In this document: in pieces, positions 26,045 to 36,215 of the stretch
Layout: each line of letters opens with the position of its first letter
How positions within the stretch are numbered: position 1 is the stretch's first letter
Assembly (NCBI GenBank): GCA_021777225.1
Contig: JAJYDQ010000028.1
Location: 1 to 48,912, forward strand
From: Deltaproteobacteria bacterium
GTDB lineage: Bacteria; Desulfobacterota; Desulfomonilia; Desulfomonilales; Desulfomonilaceae
DNA: 48,912 nt
Direction of reading: 5' to 3'
Translations under genes and position numbers: made by a program
The notes under the pieces: model-generated
Databases searched by the model: none
The model's input: only the letters and a program-made list of their open reading frames with translations
What the model was told of the DNA's origin: nothing

Positions 26045-26652
26045 TGTTCGCCCCCAACTACTGGCGCCTTCATTAGGTCGCCACGCGTGACTATGCCGAT
26101 TATCCGTCTTTCACCATCAACTACCGGGGCGCGATTTATTCCTTTGGTTGCGAAAAGATTGGAAACGTCATCAACAGAATCATCTCCCCCTACGATTATC
26201 ACCGGCGAAGTCATAATGTCTTCTGCGGATTTTATGCGAACAGGCGCCATCAAGCAGTTTTTGCCTTTTAGACACTGAACGATAATTTCCATAAGGTTTG
26301 CGGATTTTCGACCCACCATGACCTCAAGGAAATCTCTTTCGGATATCACTCCTATTGGTTTTTCACGGTCATCTACCACCGGCAGGCCTGATATGTGATT
26401 TACGGCCATGATTTCGGCCACTTTTTCGAGTGTAAATTCCAGTTTCGCTGTAATGACGTTGGTGGTCATAACTTCCTTGACTTTGACTACCCGGGTCAAT
26501 CTCGACAGAGCGTGATTGTACGCTTTGAGATAGAGTTCCTTGAAATCGGATGGGGTAATGTCAAGATATCCGGAGATCTCGCGCATTGCTGTGAAGATGT
26601 CGTCATCCGAGATCTGGACCGGAGCGCACGCATTGAATGATGTGTCCGCCAT
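26041..26652 (-). CDS. Two-CBS-domain protein, partner of the HPP membrane protein
   Basis: The protein has 203 residues from the ATG at 26652, chosen because AAGGAG lies about 7 nt upstream; an earlier in-frame ATG has none. The first CBS repeat runs from VKEVMTTNVITAKLEFTLEK to IGVISERDFLEVMV, the second from AEDIMTSPVIIVGGDDSVDD to IGIVTRGDLMKAP. CBS pairs bind adenine nucleotides or S-adenosylmethionine and gate transporters or enzymes. The helical N-terminus (about 15-60) may bind the partner. It is the first gene of a two-gene operon. An FNR-type palindrome lies 60 nt upstream. Confidence 0.9.
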   Translation of the reverse strand: MADTSFNACAPVQISDDDIFTAMREISGYLDITPSDFKELYLKAYNHALSRLTRVVKVKEVMTTNVITAKLEFTLEKVAEIMAVNHISGLPVVDDREKPIGVISERDFLEVMVGRKSANLMEIIVQCLKGKNCLMAPVRIKSAEDIMTSPVIIVGGDDSVDDVSNLFATKGINRAPVVDGERRIIGIVTRGDLMKAPVVGGEQ

Positions 26653-26711
26653 TTTTCGCTCCTTCACCTGTGTCTTGGTTGTTATTTTGGTATGTTCCAG
26701 GGTAGAGGTCT

Positions 26712-26725
26712 TTGACTTAAGTCAA
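26712..26725. promoter_or_regulatory. CRP/FNR-type palindromic operator
   Basis: TTGACTTAAGTCAA is a perfect 14-bp palindrome of the form TTGAC-N4-GTCAA, the spacing of CRP/FNR-family sites (FNR itself prefers TTGAT-N4-ATCAA). It lies 60 bp before the start of the CBS-HPP operon and after no other start, so it most likely controls that operon in response to redox or NO-type signals (inference). Confidence 0.5.
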
Positions 26726-26809
26726 GACAACCGAAAGAAAGTTAATGATCGGCGTCATATATGTTTGCAAATTTCGATCTGGGAAAAGTGACTCAACTTC
26801 GCGGTATGA

Positions 26810-29305
26810 TCAATCTTCATCAATGATCATACGGACAGCGTCTAGAGCCTGTTTAACCTGATACGGTTTGGACACAAATCCCCTGGCTGAGGATTCTATT
26901 ATCTTTCTGTCGCTTGCATCGACCGTAAGACCACTTGCTATGAGGACCCTTGCATTTGGATCTATTTTCTTAATCTCTTCCAGGCACTGCAATCCCCCCA
27001 TCTCCGGCATGATCAAATCAAGGATGATCAGGGATATCCTGTCTTTGTCACGCGTAAAGATGTCTATCGCTTCCCGGCCATTACAAGCGACAATCACTTT
27101 GTACCCGGCGGAAGTTAGAAACCTCACAGCCAGGTCTCTTACTAAGTCTTCGTCATCCACCAGCAGGATGGTTTCGGCGCCACCTTTGGGTGTAACGTCA
27201 GGACCAACATCGATGTTTTGAACCGCATTTTCTGAAAGGGCGGGCAAATAAATCCTGAAGGTTGTTCCTTTACCAGGCTCGCTATCGCACGTAACAAAGC
27301 CTTCGTGACGCCTTACGACTCCATAGACTATCGAAAGACCCAACCCTGTGCCTTTGCCTTCACTCTTGGTGGTGAAAAATGGCTCAAAGATCTGTTCCAA
27401 AGTCTTATGGTCCATCCCGACACCAGTATCGGAAACGGTCAACAATACACAGTCTCTAGCTCTTGAGCCGACGTGAAGCCGACACTCTTCTTCGTCCAGG
27501 GCCACGTTCGTGGTTTCAATATTAAGTTTGCCCCCGTTGGGCATCGCGTCCCTCGCGTTGACCGCCAAATTTAGAAGGATCTGATCTATCTGTGTTGGAT
27601 CAGCGGTTACCATAGCTGGATCAGCATTTAGGCCCAAACTTATTTCGATCATTCTGGGGATGGTCCGCTCCAGCATCCCCTTGAGTTTTTCCACCTGCTC
27701 ATTTAAATTGACGGGTATCCTGTTGATTTCTCCTTTTCGGCTAAACGCGAGCAGTCTCTTGGCCAGCTCAGCTCCATCCTTTGCGGCGTGATTGATTTTG
27801 CTCAGGTCCGCCACGGTCCGTTCATCTAGTTTCCTGCTGGAAATCATTAACTCGGAATACCCAAGCACAACTTGAAGCAGGTTATTAAAATCATGAGCGA
27901 CACCACCGGCTAGAGCACCCAGAGATTCCATTTTCTGGGCCTGGATAAGCTGCAATCTTAGGCTCTTTTCTTTAGTCACATCAATCACAAAAGCCAGAGT
28001 CGCCGGGACACCATCGAAGTCTATTAGAGTACCCCAAACCAAAAGATTTAAACGCTTTCCTACCTTTGACAGGCCCGTTACTTCATAGTGAGGTATATGA
28101 AGACCCGCAGCCCTGTCCATCGCCACTTTTTTGATGAATTCCCTTTCCTCCGGAACACACAGGGACTCAAGAGGAAGCCCTATTATTTCATTTACGTCAT
28201 CATATCCAAACATTCTTACAAAGGCCGGGTTTGCGTAAATGTAGACACCTTGACGTACGACTGTAATACCGATCGGAGCAACCTCGATTAGTTGACGCGT
28301 CCTTTCTTCGGAGGCTTTAAGCGCCGCTTCAGCGAGCTTTCTTTCGGTAATGTCCCTGTCGATGGCCAACGCGTATGAATGGTTTTCCAATTTCAGAAGT
28401 CTTGCGTTAATTTCAAGCGGAAATTCCGTACCATCTTTTCTTCGATGGGTGACTTCATCCCTGACTGTCTCCCCGTGCAATACCCTGGCTATTCTTCCGG
28501 GCAATCCTTTTGCAGACTCTTCAGTATCAAGGTCCTTGATGTTCATAGTGAGAAGTTCTTCTATGGTATAACCGTGCATCCTGGCCGCAGCATTATTGGC
28601 GGACAAGATTTTACCCATCTGGTCTCCTTCGCTTTCAACTAAATATATTGAATCAGCGGCGCTTTCAAAAAGTGTGCGGTAACGTTTTTCGCTCTCCTGC
28701 AACCTTTCTTCCATTCGCTTGTGTTCCGTGATGTCCCTAGCCACATGCACAGATCCTGCCAAGGACCCATTCTCATCGTAGATCGGAGAAGAACTAATGA
28801 AATAAATCCCTCCAAGATGGGGTTCAAAGAGTTCAACCTCATGCGGCTTACCATCAATCATGGCTTGTTTATGAGGGCAAGAAGGGTGTGGGGAATCCAG
28901 GCCATGGCAAAAAGTGTAACATGGACGGCCAATGGCTTCCTCAGGATTAACATTTAACCGATTGGCCATTGTTCTGTTAATCCGGACAATCTTATGGTCC
29001 CTGTCGACTATGAACACGATGTCAGGGATTGCGTCAAAGGTGCGTTCCCATTCATTCCTGGCGTTGGCCGCGGTTTCTTCGGCCTGTCTGTAACGTCCAA
29101 CAACTTTGGCCGCTATCGTTCCAAATATCAGGAAAGCCGCAGTAACAAGTAGCCGGCGATAGAATTCGTATAAAGTAACCTTGAATATTAGCGCATCCCA
29201 TATCGACATATCCGGGAGCCATATATGTTCCCAGACAGCGTCACCGACGCACACAAACACAAAGAAAATAATCGAGAGTATTATTATCCTGAATTCCGTC
29301 TTCAC
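26810..29305 (-). CDS. Membrane hybrid histidine kinase with three PAS domains and a receiver
   Basis: The protein has 831 residues. Two membrane helices (about 6-23 and 50-68) flank a short periplasmic loop. PAS domains follow (about 85-195, 203-325, 330-445), then HisKA with the phospho-acceptor His in GGVAHDFNN (H471), a HATPase domain ([16 protein letters not shown]) and a C-terminal receiver with the acceptor Asp in [12 protein letters not shown] (D763). The first PAS carries a C-x3-C-H-x8-C-x-H cluster (C129, C133, H134, C143, H145) that could bind a metal or sense redox state. The start is a GTG at 29305 with GGAGGG upstream. No response-regulator gene is adjacent. Confidence 0.93.
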   Translation of the reverse strand: MKTEFRIIILSIIFFVFVCVGDAVWEHIWLPDMSIWDALIFKVTLYEFYRRLLVTAAFLIFGTIAAKVVGRYRQAEETAANARNEWERTFDAIPDIVFIVDRDHKIVRINRTMANRLNVNPEEAIGRPCYTFCHGLDSPHPSCPHKQAMIDGKPHEVELFEPHLGGIYFISSSPIYDENGSLAGSVHVARDITEHKRMEERLQESEKRYRTLFESAADSIYLVESEGDQMGKILSANNAAARMHGYTIEELLTMNIKDLDTEESAKGLPGRIARVLHGETVRDEVTHRRKDGTEFPLEINARLLKLENHSYALAIDRDITERKLAEAALKASEERTRQLIEVAPIGITVVRQGVYIYANPAFVRMFGYDDVNEIIGLPLESLCVPEEREFIKKVAMDRAAGLHIPHYEVTGLSKVGKRLNLLVWGTLIDFDGVPATLAFVIDVTKEKSLRLQLIQAQKMESLGALAGGVAHDFNNLLQVVLGYSELMISSRKLDERTVADLSKINHAAKDGAELAKRLLAFSRKGEINRIPVNLNEQVEKLKGMLERTIPRMIEISLGLNADPAMVTADPTQIDQILLNLAVNARDAMPNGGKLNIETTNVALDEEECRLHVGSRARDCVLLTVSDTGVGMDHKTLEQIFEPFFTTKSEGKGTGLGLSIVYGVVRRHEGFVTCDSEPGKGTTFRIYLPALSENAVQNIDVGPDVTPKGGAETILLVDDEDLVRDLAVRFLTSAGYKVIVACNGREAIDIFTRDKDRISLIILDLIMPEMGGLQCLEEIKKIDPNARVLIASGLTVDASDRKIIESSARGFVSKPYQVKQALDAVRMIIDED

Positions 29306-29592
29306 GCGAAGCCCTCCGAGGCTGTAAAGCCTGACGAGACAACGTTACTAAGCGACGACAGGACAGTAGATGGGCGCAATAATTTAAGCGTAAGTTAATG
29401 TGCTACGCAGGGGCCGTTCGAATTAGTATTCTAGCCTATAAATCCGCTCGTTGGCAATCTATAATGTTAGCCAACAAGATTAGGGCTAACACTAAAGAGT
29501 CTCATATAGATGCATACGGCTTCAATCACATGTATTAATATTTTTAGGTTAGACGGCCAATCGGCGGGGAGAAAATGTTATGGAGAAAATGA

Positions 29593-30483
29593 ATGTCGTT
29601 CGAAACTTTTAAATTGACAGACAACCTTTTCGTTATTCTAGGAAGACGGCATGGGCATTTCCCCATGTCCCACTCATTTCTGGTTCGAGACGAAATTTCG
29701 GCCTTAATTGACACAGGCTGCGGTATTGATCTGCTTGCGGAAATAAAAGAAACTTTCAGGGTAGATATCATAATTAACTCTCATGGTCACCCTGACCACT
29801 CAGCGGGTAACTGGGTATTTCCTGATACTCCTCTATATGCGCCTGAAATGGGCGCTGAAAGCCATGGGCGACTTGAACTTCTATCAAGACGCTTCTTCCC
29901 TAATTGGTCACAGGCCGAAATGTGGCGGCGTTGGATAAGAGAAACCATGGGTTTTCAGGATAGGGGGCCGACTCATTTCTTTGGTGACGGACATGTTTTT
30001 GATTTCGGGCATATTTCATTACAGGCCATTCATACTCCCGGACACACTAAAGATCATTTTTGCCTTCTGGAATTGGAGAACGGGATACTTCTAACCTTTG
30101 ACATAGATCTAACACCTTTTGGTCCGTGGTACGGAAATCTGGAATCCAGCCTGAAAGATTTCAGAGCGGCAATTACAAAAGTTCGCCATATTCGCCCCGG
30201 GGTCATAGCATCGAGCCATAGCGCCCCTTTGTTCGATGTTCTAGAAGATCGCATTGACAGTTACGAGGGAGTCCTTGAACAGAGGACTCAGGCCATCAAG
30301 GAAATGATTGATCAAGGCGCGACAAGATCGGACATCATAAAGGCCAAGCCGATATATGGCTATCATCCATATGCTCGGAAAATATTGCCTTTGTTTGAAG
30401 CCAGGATGATAGACCTGCATTTAGAAGAAATGTTGGAAATTGGAATGATAGAGACCGACGGGGAATTGTTCCGAACCATCTGA
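29593..30483 (+). CDS. Metallo-beta-lactamase-fold hydrolase
   Basis: The protein has 296 residues and no signal. The zinc-binding motif H-x-H-x-D-H is present in SHGHPDHSAG (H64, H66, D68, H69), with further ligands in HTPGHTKDH (H147 or H151) and FDIDLTP (D168 or D170) and a late His in ASSHSAP. The GHTKDH variant and the length resemble the LACTB2/glyoxalase-II-like branch, which hydrolyses thioesters or nucleic acids; the substrate is not assignable. The start has GGAG about 9 nt upstream. It stands between two kinase genes on the opposite strand. Confidence 0.88.
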   Translation: MSFETFKLTDNLFVILGRRHGHFPMSHSFLVRDEISALIDTGCGIDLLAEIKETFRVDIIINSHGHPDHSAGNWVFPDTPLYAPEMGAESHGRLELLSRRFFPNWSQAEMWRRWIRETMGFQDRGPTHFFGDGHVFDFGHISLQAIHTPGHTKDHFCLLELENGILLTFDIDLTPFGPWYGNLESSLKDFRAAITKVRHIRPGVIASSHSAPLFDVLEDRIDSYEGVLEQRTQAIKEMIDQGATRSDIIKAKPIYGYHPYARKILPLFEARMIDLHLEEMLEIGMIETDGELFRTI

Positions 30484-30514
30484 TCATCAGGCGCCATCTC
30501 AGGTGAACCGTATC

Positions 30515-32782
30515 CTAGCAGTTTTTCGTTTCTGAATGTGTCTCGTTCCGTAATGCAGGGAGATAAATTTTGAACGTGGTCCCTTGACCTGGCTCGCTAT
30601 GGCATTGAATCTGGCCCTTGTGATTTTTAATGACGCCATAAACTGTGGACAGCCCCAATCCTGTGCCTTTTCCAATTTCTTTCGTGCTAAAAAATGGCTC
30701 ATAGATATGCGCCAGTGTCTCGTTGTCCATTCCGCTCCCGGAATCAGACACCGCGAGTAACACATAACGCCCGGGATCAACTCCTAGATGTTGTCTGCAA
30801 TACGTTTCGTTCAGTTCAATGTTTGATGTCTCTATCGTCAGTGTCCCGCCATCCGGCATGGCGTCCCTTGCGTTGATCGCTAGATTCATTAGGACTTGTG
30901 ACATTTGCGACCGGTCTACCTGAACCGGATCAAGATCATCGCTGAGTTTTAAATCGATGGCGATAGTCTTTGGAATTGTTCGTGTCAGAAAACTCCGAAC
31001 CTGAACTATTTCCTGGTTTAAATCACATTGACTCAGATCAGGCTCAGATTTTCGGCTAAATGTGAGTAAACCCTTGATCAATTCAGCCCCATTCTTCCCT
31101 GCCTCATAGATTTTCTGGACATTGGAATAATCAGGACCGTTTTCCTTTTTGCCCGCTAGGAGTAACTCTGAATATCCCAACACAACCTGCAGAATGTTGT
31201 TGAAATCGTGAGATATTCCACCGGCAAGAGTTCCTATAGCCTCCATTTTCTGGGCATGAAGAAGTTGCCGTTTGAGATCTTCACTTTCCAGTTCGGATCT
31301 CTTTCTGTCGGTAATATCCTCTGAAATACTCAGCAAATATTGTGGATTGCCGTTGGAGTTAAGAACCGGCAGTTTCTTGGTTCGCAGTAGCCGTTTCCCC
31401 TTGAGTTTAGTATCCATTTCTTCTTCAGGAATATCCACAAGCTTTCCGGTGGCAAGCGCCAGCTTGTCCTTTGAGGAAAACGACTCAGCCTCAGATTGAG
31501 GGAACAGGTCGTAGTCGGTTTTCCCTAACAGATCATCACGGGAACATCCTAAAAGGTCCTCCCCCGCCTTATTGAGACGGACTAGACTTAGCGTTTCCGC
31601 ATCCTTGACGAAAATCATGTCCGGTATGTTTTCCAGGACCTGATTTAGAAACATCTCATTTCTTTCAAGCTTTTCTTCCGACCGTTTAGTATCAATTAAT
31701 GTTTTGGCGAGCTTCAGATTGCTGTAGCTAAGTTGGCCCACCATCGATGCAAATTTCGAATAAAATGTCATCACTGTGTGTACTTTTTCCCGGCTCCATC
31801 GCGGGACTCTTTTAAGAGCCGCAAGATATTCTTCCTTATCAAACCCGTAATGTTCCGCCTGAGCGGAAAAAACAGCCAAGTCCAAGTCTTCATCATCAAA
31901 TAGAAATTGTCCTAAAAGAAGATTGCCGACACGTTTACCGCCCATAAAAATTGGCGTGACGATGTCCCACATGTTGTTTTTACATTTGTAGCGTCGATAC
32001 TCCCACTCCTTAACATCGGCGGTCAGTTCAATTGCGCTTTCAATACAATTTTGGTGAGTCACAGGGTGGACACGATGGAAATTCTTGCAAATGTCCTGCC
32101 AGCCAGTCACGACAATTACATTTCCCTTCAAATCGCTTATTGTGACACCGATGTCTGTCAGTTTGTAAAAATCATCCATGAGTGACTGGATTCTGGGTCC
32201 ATCTATTACATTTCTAAATTCATCTTCCTCAATTTTGTATTCAGGAGATATGAGATTGGAGACCTTGAGACGGAGATTTTCTTCACTCGCCCTTAAAGCG
32301 TCTTCTCCCAGTTTATGGTCGGTAATGTCCGTCATAAGACATAAAGCGGCCGGTTTCCCTTCCCACATGATCAGGGAAGATTTCATTTCCACCCACTTGA
32401 CGGTTCTATCCTTACATAAAATTCTGAATGGATATCGATACGGAGTTGTCACTCCTTGTTGGCGAGACTTATAATATTGCGCTACCAATTCCCGGTCGTC
32501 CGGATGGACAAAATCCTTGATCGCATCCGCGGCCAGAGCTTCCTGGTCCGAATACCCTGTAAGTTCTCTACAAGCCGGGTTCACGAATTTGATTGGTCCA
32601 TCCTGGTACACAAAAATGGATTCGCTTGTCCGATCAACGATATGACGATATTCATCATGTATATTTAAGGAGTTTTGTGATTTTTCGAGTTTAACGCGGG
32701 CTGCTTCTGATTCATCCAACTTGTGGCGTATTTCTGACAATTCCTGGAGAAGCTGTTCCTTTGACTTTTCCTGATCAAGCAT
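30515..32782 (-). CDS. Soluble sensor histidine kinase with PAS and PocR domains
   Basis: The protein has 755 residues and no membrane helices. An N-terminal coiled coil (about 1-40) is followed by PAS (about 42-160), a PocR sensory domain (about 195-345) containing DICKNFHRVHPVTHQNC and GKRVGNLLLGQF, a second PAS (about 375-495), HisKA with H525 (GGISHDFNN) and HATPase ([16 protein letters not shown]). PocR domains are predicted to bind small diols or hydrocarbon-derived ligands, as in the propanediol regulator PocR. Unlike its two neighbours it has no receiver, so it needs a partner regulator. Its N-terminus resembles that of the next kinase. Confidence 0.93.
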   Translation of the reverse strand: MLDQEKSKEQLLQELSEIRHKLDESEAARVKLEKSQNSLNIHDEYRHIVDRTSESIFVYQDGPIKFVNPACRELTGYSDQEALAADAIKDFVHPDDRELVAQYYKSRQQGVTTPYRYPFRILCKDRTVKWVEMKSSLIMWEGKPAALCLMTDITDHKLGEDALRASEENLRLKVSNLISPEYKIEEDEFRNVIDGPRIQSLMDDFYKLTDIGVTISDLKGNVIVVTGWQDICKNFHRVHPVTHQNCIESAIELTADVKEWEYRRYKCKNNMWDIVTPIFMGGKRVGNLLLGQFLFDDEDLDLAVFSAQAEHYGFDKEEYLAALKRVPRWSREKVHTVMTFYSKFASMVGQLSYSNLKLAKTLIDTKRSEEKLERNEMFLNQVLENIPDMIFVKDAETLSLVRLNKAGEDLLGCSRDDLLGKTDYDLFPQSEAESFSSKDKLALATGKLVDIPEEEMDTKLKGKRLLRTKKLPVLNSNGNPQYLLSISEDITDRKRSELESEDLKRQLLHAQKMEAIGTLAGGISHDFNNILQVVLGYSELLLAGKKENGPDYSNVQKIYEAGKNGAELIKGLLTFSRKSEPDLSQCDLNQEIVQVRSFLTRTIPKTIAIDLKLSDDLDPVQVDRSQMSQVLMNLAINARDAMPDGGTLTIETSNIELNETYCRQHLGVDPGRYVLLAVSDSGSGMDNETLAHIYEPFFSTKEIGKGTGLGLSTVYGVIKNHKGQIQCHSEPGQGTTFKIYLPALRNETHSETKNC

Positions 32783-32871
32783 ACAGGGGTTCCTTTGCCC
32801 GATAGAGGGCCATCTTTAATGCAACACCGCAAAGGGCTTCGAAGCGCTGAATGTTTTCCGGGTAATACAGA

Positions 32872-34911
32872 CTAATCATTACCGTTAAGAATAGATCCTA
32901 TCGCTGTAATTAACTGTGGCATGTTGTAGGGCTTGTGAACAAAACCCTTTGCAAAACGCATGATCTCTTCCTCAAGATGCGTGTCCGGAGAAAAACCGCT
33001 TGCGATTAGTACCTTTACCGAAGGATCTATCTTTACCAATTCTGTCAGGCAGTCTTTACCAGGCATCACCGGCATTAGCAGGTCCAATATCACTAGCGAT
33101 ATCTCTTCCTTTCTGCTCTTGTATATTTCAAGGGCCTCGCTGCCGTTGAAAGCTGTAATCACGGGGTATCCAGCATGAGAAAGAAGCCTGTGGGCCTGAT
33201 CCACGACCAAGAGATCATCGTCAACCAGCAGGATGGCGCCAATTGAACGAGCCCGGGCCTGCATTTTCCTTTGTTTCGAGAATTTTGGCGGAGGTTGTGC
33301 AGCAGGGAAATATATATCCACTTCCGTCCCTTCACCCGGTTCACTGCGGCAGTTTATGTGACCTCCGTGCTGTTCCACAATCCCTTGAACTACGGACAGA
33401 CCAAGTCCGGTTCCCTTTATCGCTCCCTTTTCCTTCGTGGAAAAGAATGGCTCAAATATTCTGGCCGCTGTTCGTTCATCCATTCCAAGACCGGTATCGG
33501 ATAAAGAGAGTAGAACGTATGGCCCAGGTTTTGCCCCATGATGGTACGCACAATATTCGTCATCCAGATCTACAGCCGTTAGCTGAATTGCCAGACGTCC
33601 GCCTTCGGGCATGGCCTCCGACGCGTTTATGGCGACGTTCATGATAGCCTGATTAATTTGACTGGGATCCGCATGGATAAACAAAGGCGCATCGACCGGA
33701 GTGAACCTGATATCAATCGTCTTGGGCAGAGTATGAGACATCAAATCGACAACTTTTTTGATTTGATGATTGAGATCCAGAACCACCGGTCGTAATGGAG
33801 CTTCGCGTCCGAACATGAGTAGTTTGTTTACCATATCGGCCCCATCCTTGACTGTTCGAACTATTGACAGAAGGTCAGGGTAATCCTGGTGGTCTTCCTC
33901 CTTATCCATCAAAAGCAACTGGGTGTAACCAATTATGATCTGGAGCATGTTATTCAAGTCGTGAGCCAGGCCTCCGACCAGCGTGCCGATAGCTTCCATT
34001 TTCTGAGATTTGACAAGCTGGGCCATAAGGGCTTCTTTTTCCTGTTCGGCCTTCTTGCGCGGGGTAATGTCTGCAATGGTGGCGATTACTCCTTTATGCG
34101 GGTCTAGGGCATCCAGAGGGCTCATGCGTATGTGAGCGTCGAAAACCTCCCCGTTTCTTCGAACCATCTTTGTGTCGGTTTCACCGACCTGTCCTTTTTC
34201 CAGGAATGGATAGATCGCCTCTCTTACTCGTTCAAATTCTTCTTCTGATGGATAAAGACTCACCGGACTCTGACCCAAGAACTGTTTTTTGTCCTCAAAC
34301 CCAAAAAGAGCCAGCCATGACTGATTCGCCCACAACATGGTCCTGTTATAAGCTGTGAAACCTATCCCGATAGGACACGCCGCCAGGATACCGTTTAGTG
34401 TCTGCTCACTATCCCAAAGAGCCTTCTCTGCCTTTTTGCGAAGGGTGATGTCCTGAACGATAACTATGCCTCCGAGTACAAAACCTTTCGAGTTTGACTC
34501 AGGGGCGCAAATTATGTTTAACCAGGCTGTCTTACCTCCTGCCACCGATGTATATTCCCCGGCATATTCTGCAGTTTTGCCGGCAAGGGAGGTTTTGATG
34601 ATGCTTCGGACTTTTTCATCTTTTATAGAAACCCCGAAATTTGAGCCAATAACCCGTTCTCTTGTGAAGCCACAGACGTCAAGAAAAGCAGGATTACAGT
34701 CAATCACAACCCCTTCGGAGTTAAAGCGCATAAGGCCTAGAGGAGACCTCTCGAAAATCACATGGTAATTCTGCTCGGATTGCCACAATGCATCCTGTGC
34801 TCGTTCAAGTTCCATCGCCTCGTTCCGGCAGTCTCGTGCTTCCGCCGCCTTTCGGCGCATTTCGCCCAATTCGTTGATGAGTTGTTCTTTAGTCTTATCT
34901 TTATCAAGCAT
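32872..34911 (-). CDS. Soluble hybrid histidine kinase with two PAS domains and a receiver
   Basis: The protein has 679 residues. The N-terminal coiled coil (MLDKDKTKEQLINELGEMRR) matches the start of the PocR kinase and marks a shared ancestor. PAS domains lie at about 45-160 and 165-290, HisKA has its acceptor His in GGLAHDLNN (H317), HATPase follows (DTGLGMD, GTGLGLS), and the receiver has the acceptor Asp in ILDLLMPVMPG (D610) and the Lys of HKPY. It lies 89 nt upstream of the PocR kinase on the same strand; the two may be co-transcribed and exchange phosphate (inference). Confidence 0.93.
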   Translation of the reverse strand: MLDKDKTKEQLINELGEMRRKAAEARDCRNEAMELERAQDALWQSEQNYHVIFERSPLGLMRFNSEGVVIDCNPAFLDVCGFTRERVIGSNFGVSIKDEKVRSIIKTSLAGKTAEYAGEYTSVAGGKTAWLNIICAPESNSKGFVLGGIVIVQDITLRKKAEKALWDSEQTLNGILAACPIGIGFTAYNRTMLWANQSWLALFGFEDKKQFLGQSPVSLYPSEEEFERVREAIYPFLEKGQVGETDTKMVRRNGEVFDAHIRMSPLDALDPHKGVIATIADITPRKKAEQEKEALMAQLVKSQKMEAIGTLVGGLAHDLNNMLQIIIGYTQLLLMDKEEDHQDYPDLLSIVRTVKDGADMVNKLLMFGREAPLRPVVLDLNHQIKKVVDLMSHTLPKTIDIRFTPVDAPLFIHADPSQINQAIMNVAINASEAMPEGGRLAIQLTAVDLDDEYCAYHHGAKPGPYVLLSLSDTGLGMDERTAARIFEPFFSTKEKGAIKGTGLGLSVVQGIVEQHGGHINCRSEPGEGTEVDIYFPAAQPPPKFSKQRKMQARARSIGAILLVDDDLLVVDQAHRLLSHAGYPVITAFNGSEALEIYKSRKEEISLVILDLLMPVMPGKDCLTELVKIDPSVKVLIASGFSPDTHLEEEIMRFAKGFVHKPYNMPQLITAIGSILNGND

Positions 34912-35157
34912 GATATTGCCTCATCGGCTACGGTTTATGAGCAGTAAGTATAATTCTAAGACTTGTCAGGATTCTATCAATACCTAAAGCGCAAAAAATA
35001 ATGCATAAGAGCGAAACATATTTGATTTCGGAAGAAATTTTCGCCAAACGCGGATCGACTTCGCTACATGTAAACCGGCTGCGACGGATCGTCCTGCTCA
35101 TCGTTTAGCAATAGAAAACTCCGGGAGATTTCGAGCAAAGAAAATCAAGCATCAGGG

Positions 35158-35439
35158 CTAGCCGCCCGCGTCCTCCTTTAGTCGCGCCAACACAGCGCCC
35201 CACCCTCCGGCTTCCAAAGGGGCCTGACCAAAAGATTCGACATTAGGATGCCTCTTCAATAGAGCATACACTCGATTGCGAAGGACCCCCTTGCCTTTTC
35301 CGTGGATGATCCTGATGTCGAAGATTCGGTCATCCAGGCAGGCTTCAATATAATCATCAATGAGATCATCGATTTCGTGGGGTAAAAAGGTGTGAAGGTC
35401 GAGGACACCATCAATCGTTAACTCTATCGGTTCTTCCAT
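35158..35439 (-). CDS. Small Smr-domain protein
   Basis: The protein has 93 residues, consisting almost only of an Smr domain: LDLHTFLPHE (the conserved LDLH), a helix, and IIHGKGKGVLR (the HGxGxG loop). Smr domains are nucleic-acid nicking or binding modules, found C-terminal in MutS2 and as stand-alone proteins. It follows the VOC gene by 3 nt, so both form one operon. The target is unknown. Confidence 0.88.
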   Translation of the reverse strand: MEEPIELTIDGVLDLHTFLPHEIDDLIDDYIEACLDDRIFDIRIIHGKGKGVLRNRVYALLKRHPNVESFGQAPLEAGGWGAVLARLKEDAGG

Positions 35440-35442
35440 CTT

Positions 35443-35835
35443 TCAGCTTTTTTCAACGAATTCCACTATGTTGCCATCTGGATCCTTAACCATGGCAATG
35501 CGGGTACCTGGTCTGATTTCTTTTTCCGGGAAAGCAAATTCAACACCCCTGTTTGTAAGGTCTGCACAGAGTTCGGACAAATTGCTTACAAGGAAAGTCA
35601 TGTACCTAAAACCCAATTGATTCTCCAGGCCTATAGGTCCTTTAGGTGAAACTACTTTAGGTTCAATCAGTTTGACGTCACTGGTACCAAATCGTAACCG
35701 GTACATAGTGCCGAACCACAACGGCACACTCTCTATAAACTCCAATCCCAGAACGTCCCGATAGAAGTCAAGACTCGCCTTAATGTCACTGACAATTACC
35801 CCCAGATCCAGAGAATTCTTGGCTGGCTTCATCAT
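35443..35835 (-). CDS. VOC-superfamily (glyoxalase/dioxygenase fold) protein
   Basis: The protein has 130 residues. The fold is recognisable from DLGVIVSDIKASLDFYRDVLGLEFIE at its start and MVKDPDGNIVEFVE at its end. Paired beta-alpha-beta units build a metal site in many members. Glyoxalase I, epimerases and antibiotic-binding proteins share this fold, so the activity is not assignable. GGAG lies 9 nt before the ATG. It is followed at once by the Smr gene. Confidence 0.85.
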   Translation of the reverse strand: MMKPAKNSLDLGVIVSDIKASLDFYRDVLGLEFIESVPLWFGTMYRLRFGTSDVKLIEPKVVSPKGPIGLENQLGFRYMTFLVSNLSELCADLTNRGVEFAFPEKEIRPGTRIAMVKDPDGNIVEFVEKS

Positions 35836-36215
35836 TTTGTTGTTCTCCTTTCCGATGATCTTTTTTGTGTGGTCATACGCATTGTATTTGAAACACTTCT
35901 GAAAAACCAGCGCATCAATTAACAGAAAAAAAATTGACAGGCAAGAATTGAACTCGTACGTTACTAGAAGAATACAGTCGCATCACTGAATCCATGTAAC
36001 CAGATCCATTTTACCGAAGCGCCTCCACTGGAGATAGGGACTTAATGCGGTCAACTTGGGTAATATGCCCCAACTGATACAAAAACGTCAATGAGTCAGG
36101 GAATATAGCTTCTCTTGCAAGAGCGCCGACTTTTCAATGAAACTGTAAACCCTAAATTGATTTCGTTAAGGGATAGGATTACGGGATTTTGCAAGCCCAA
36201 CTGTCGGGAGATCTA
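35836..36215. other. Intergenic stretch between the VOC and radical SAM genes
   Basis: These 380 bp carry no credible ORF. A candidate plus-strand promoter starts with TTGACA (35934-35939) with a weak TACGTT 17 nt on. CTCTTGCAAGAG, a perfect 12-bp palindrome, lies at 36112-36123, about 90 nt before the radical SAM start. Confidence 0.45.
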
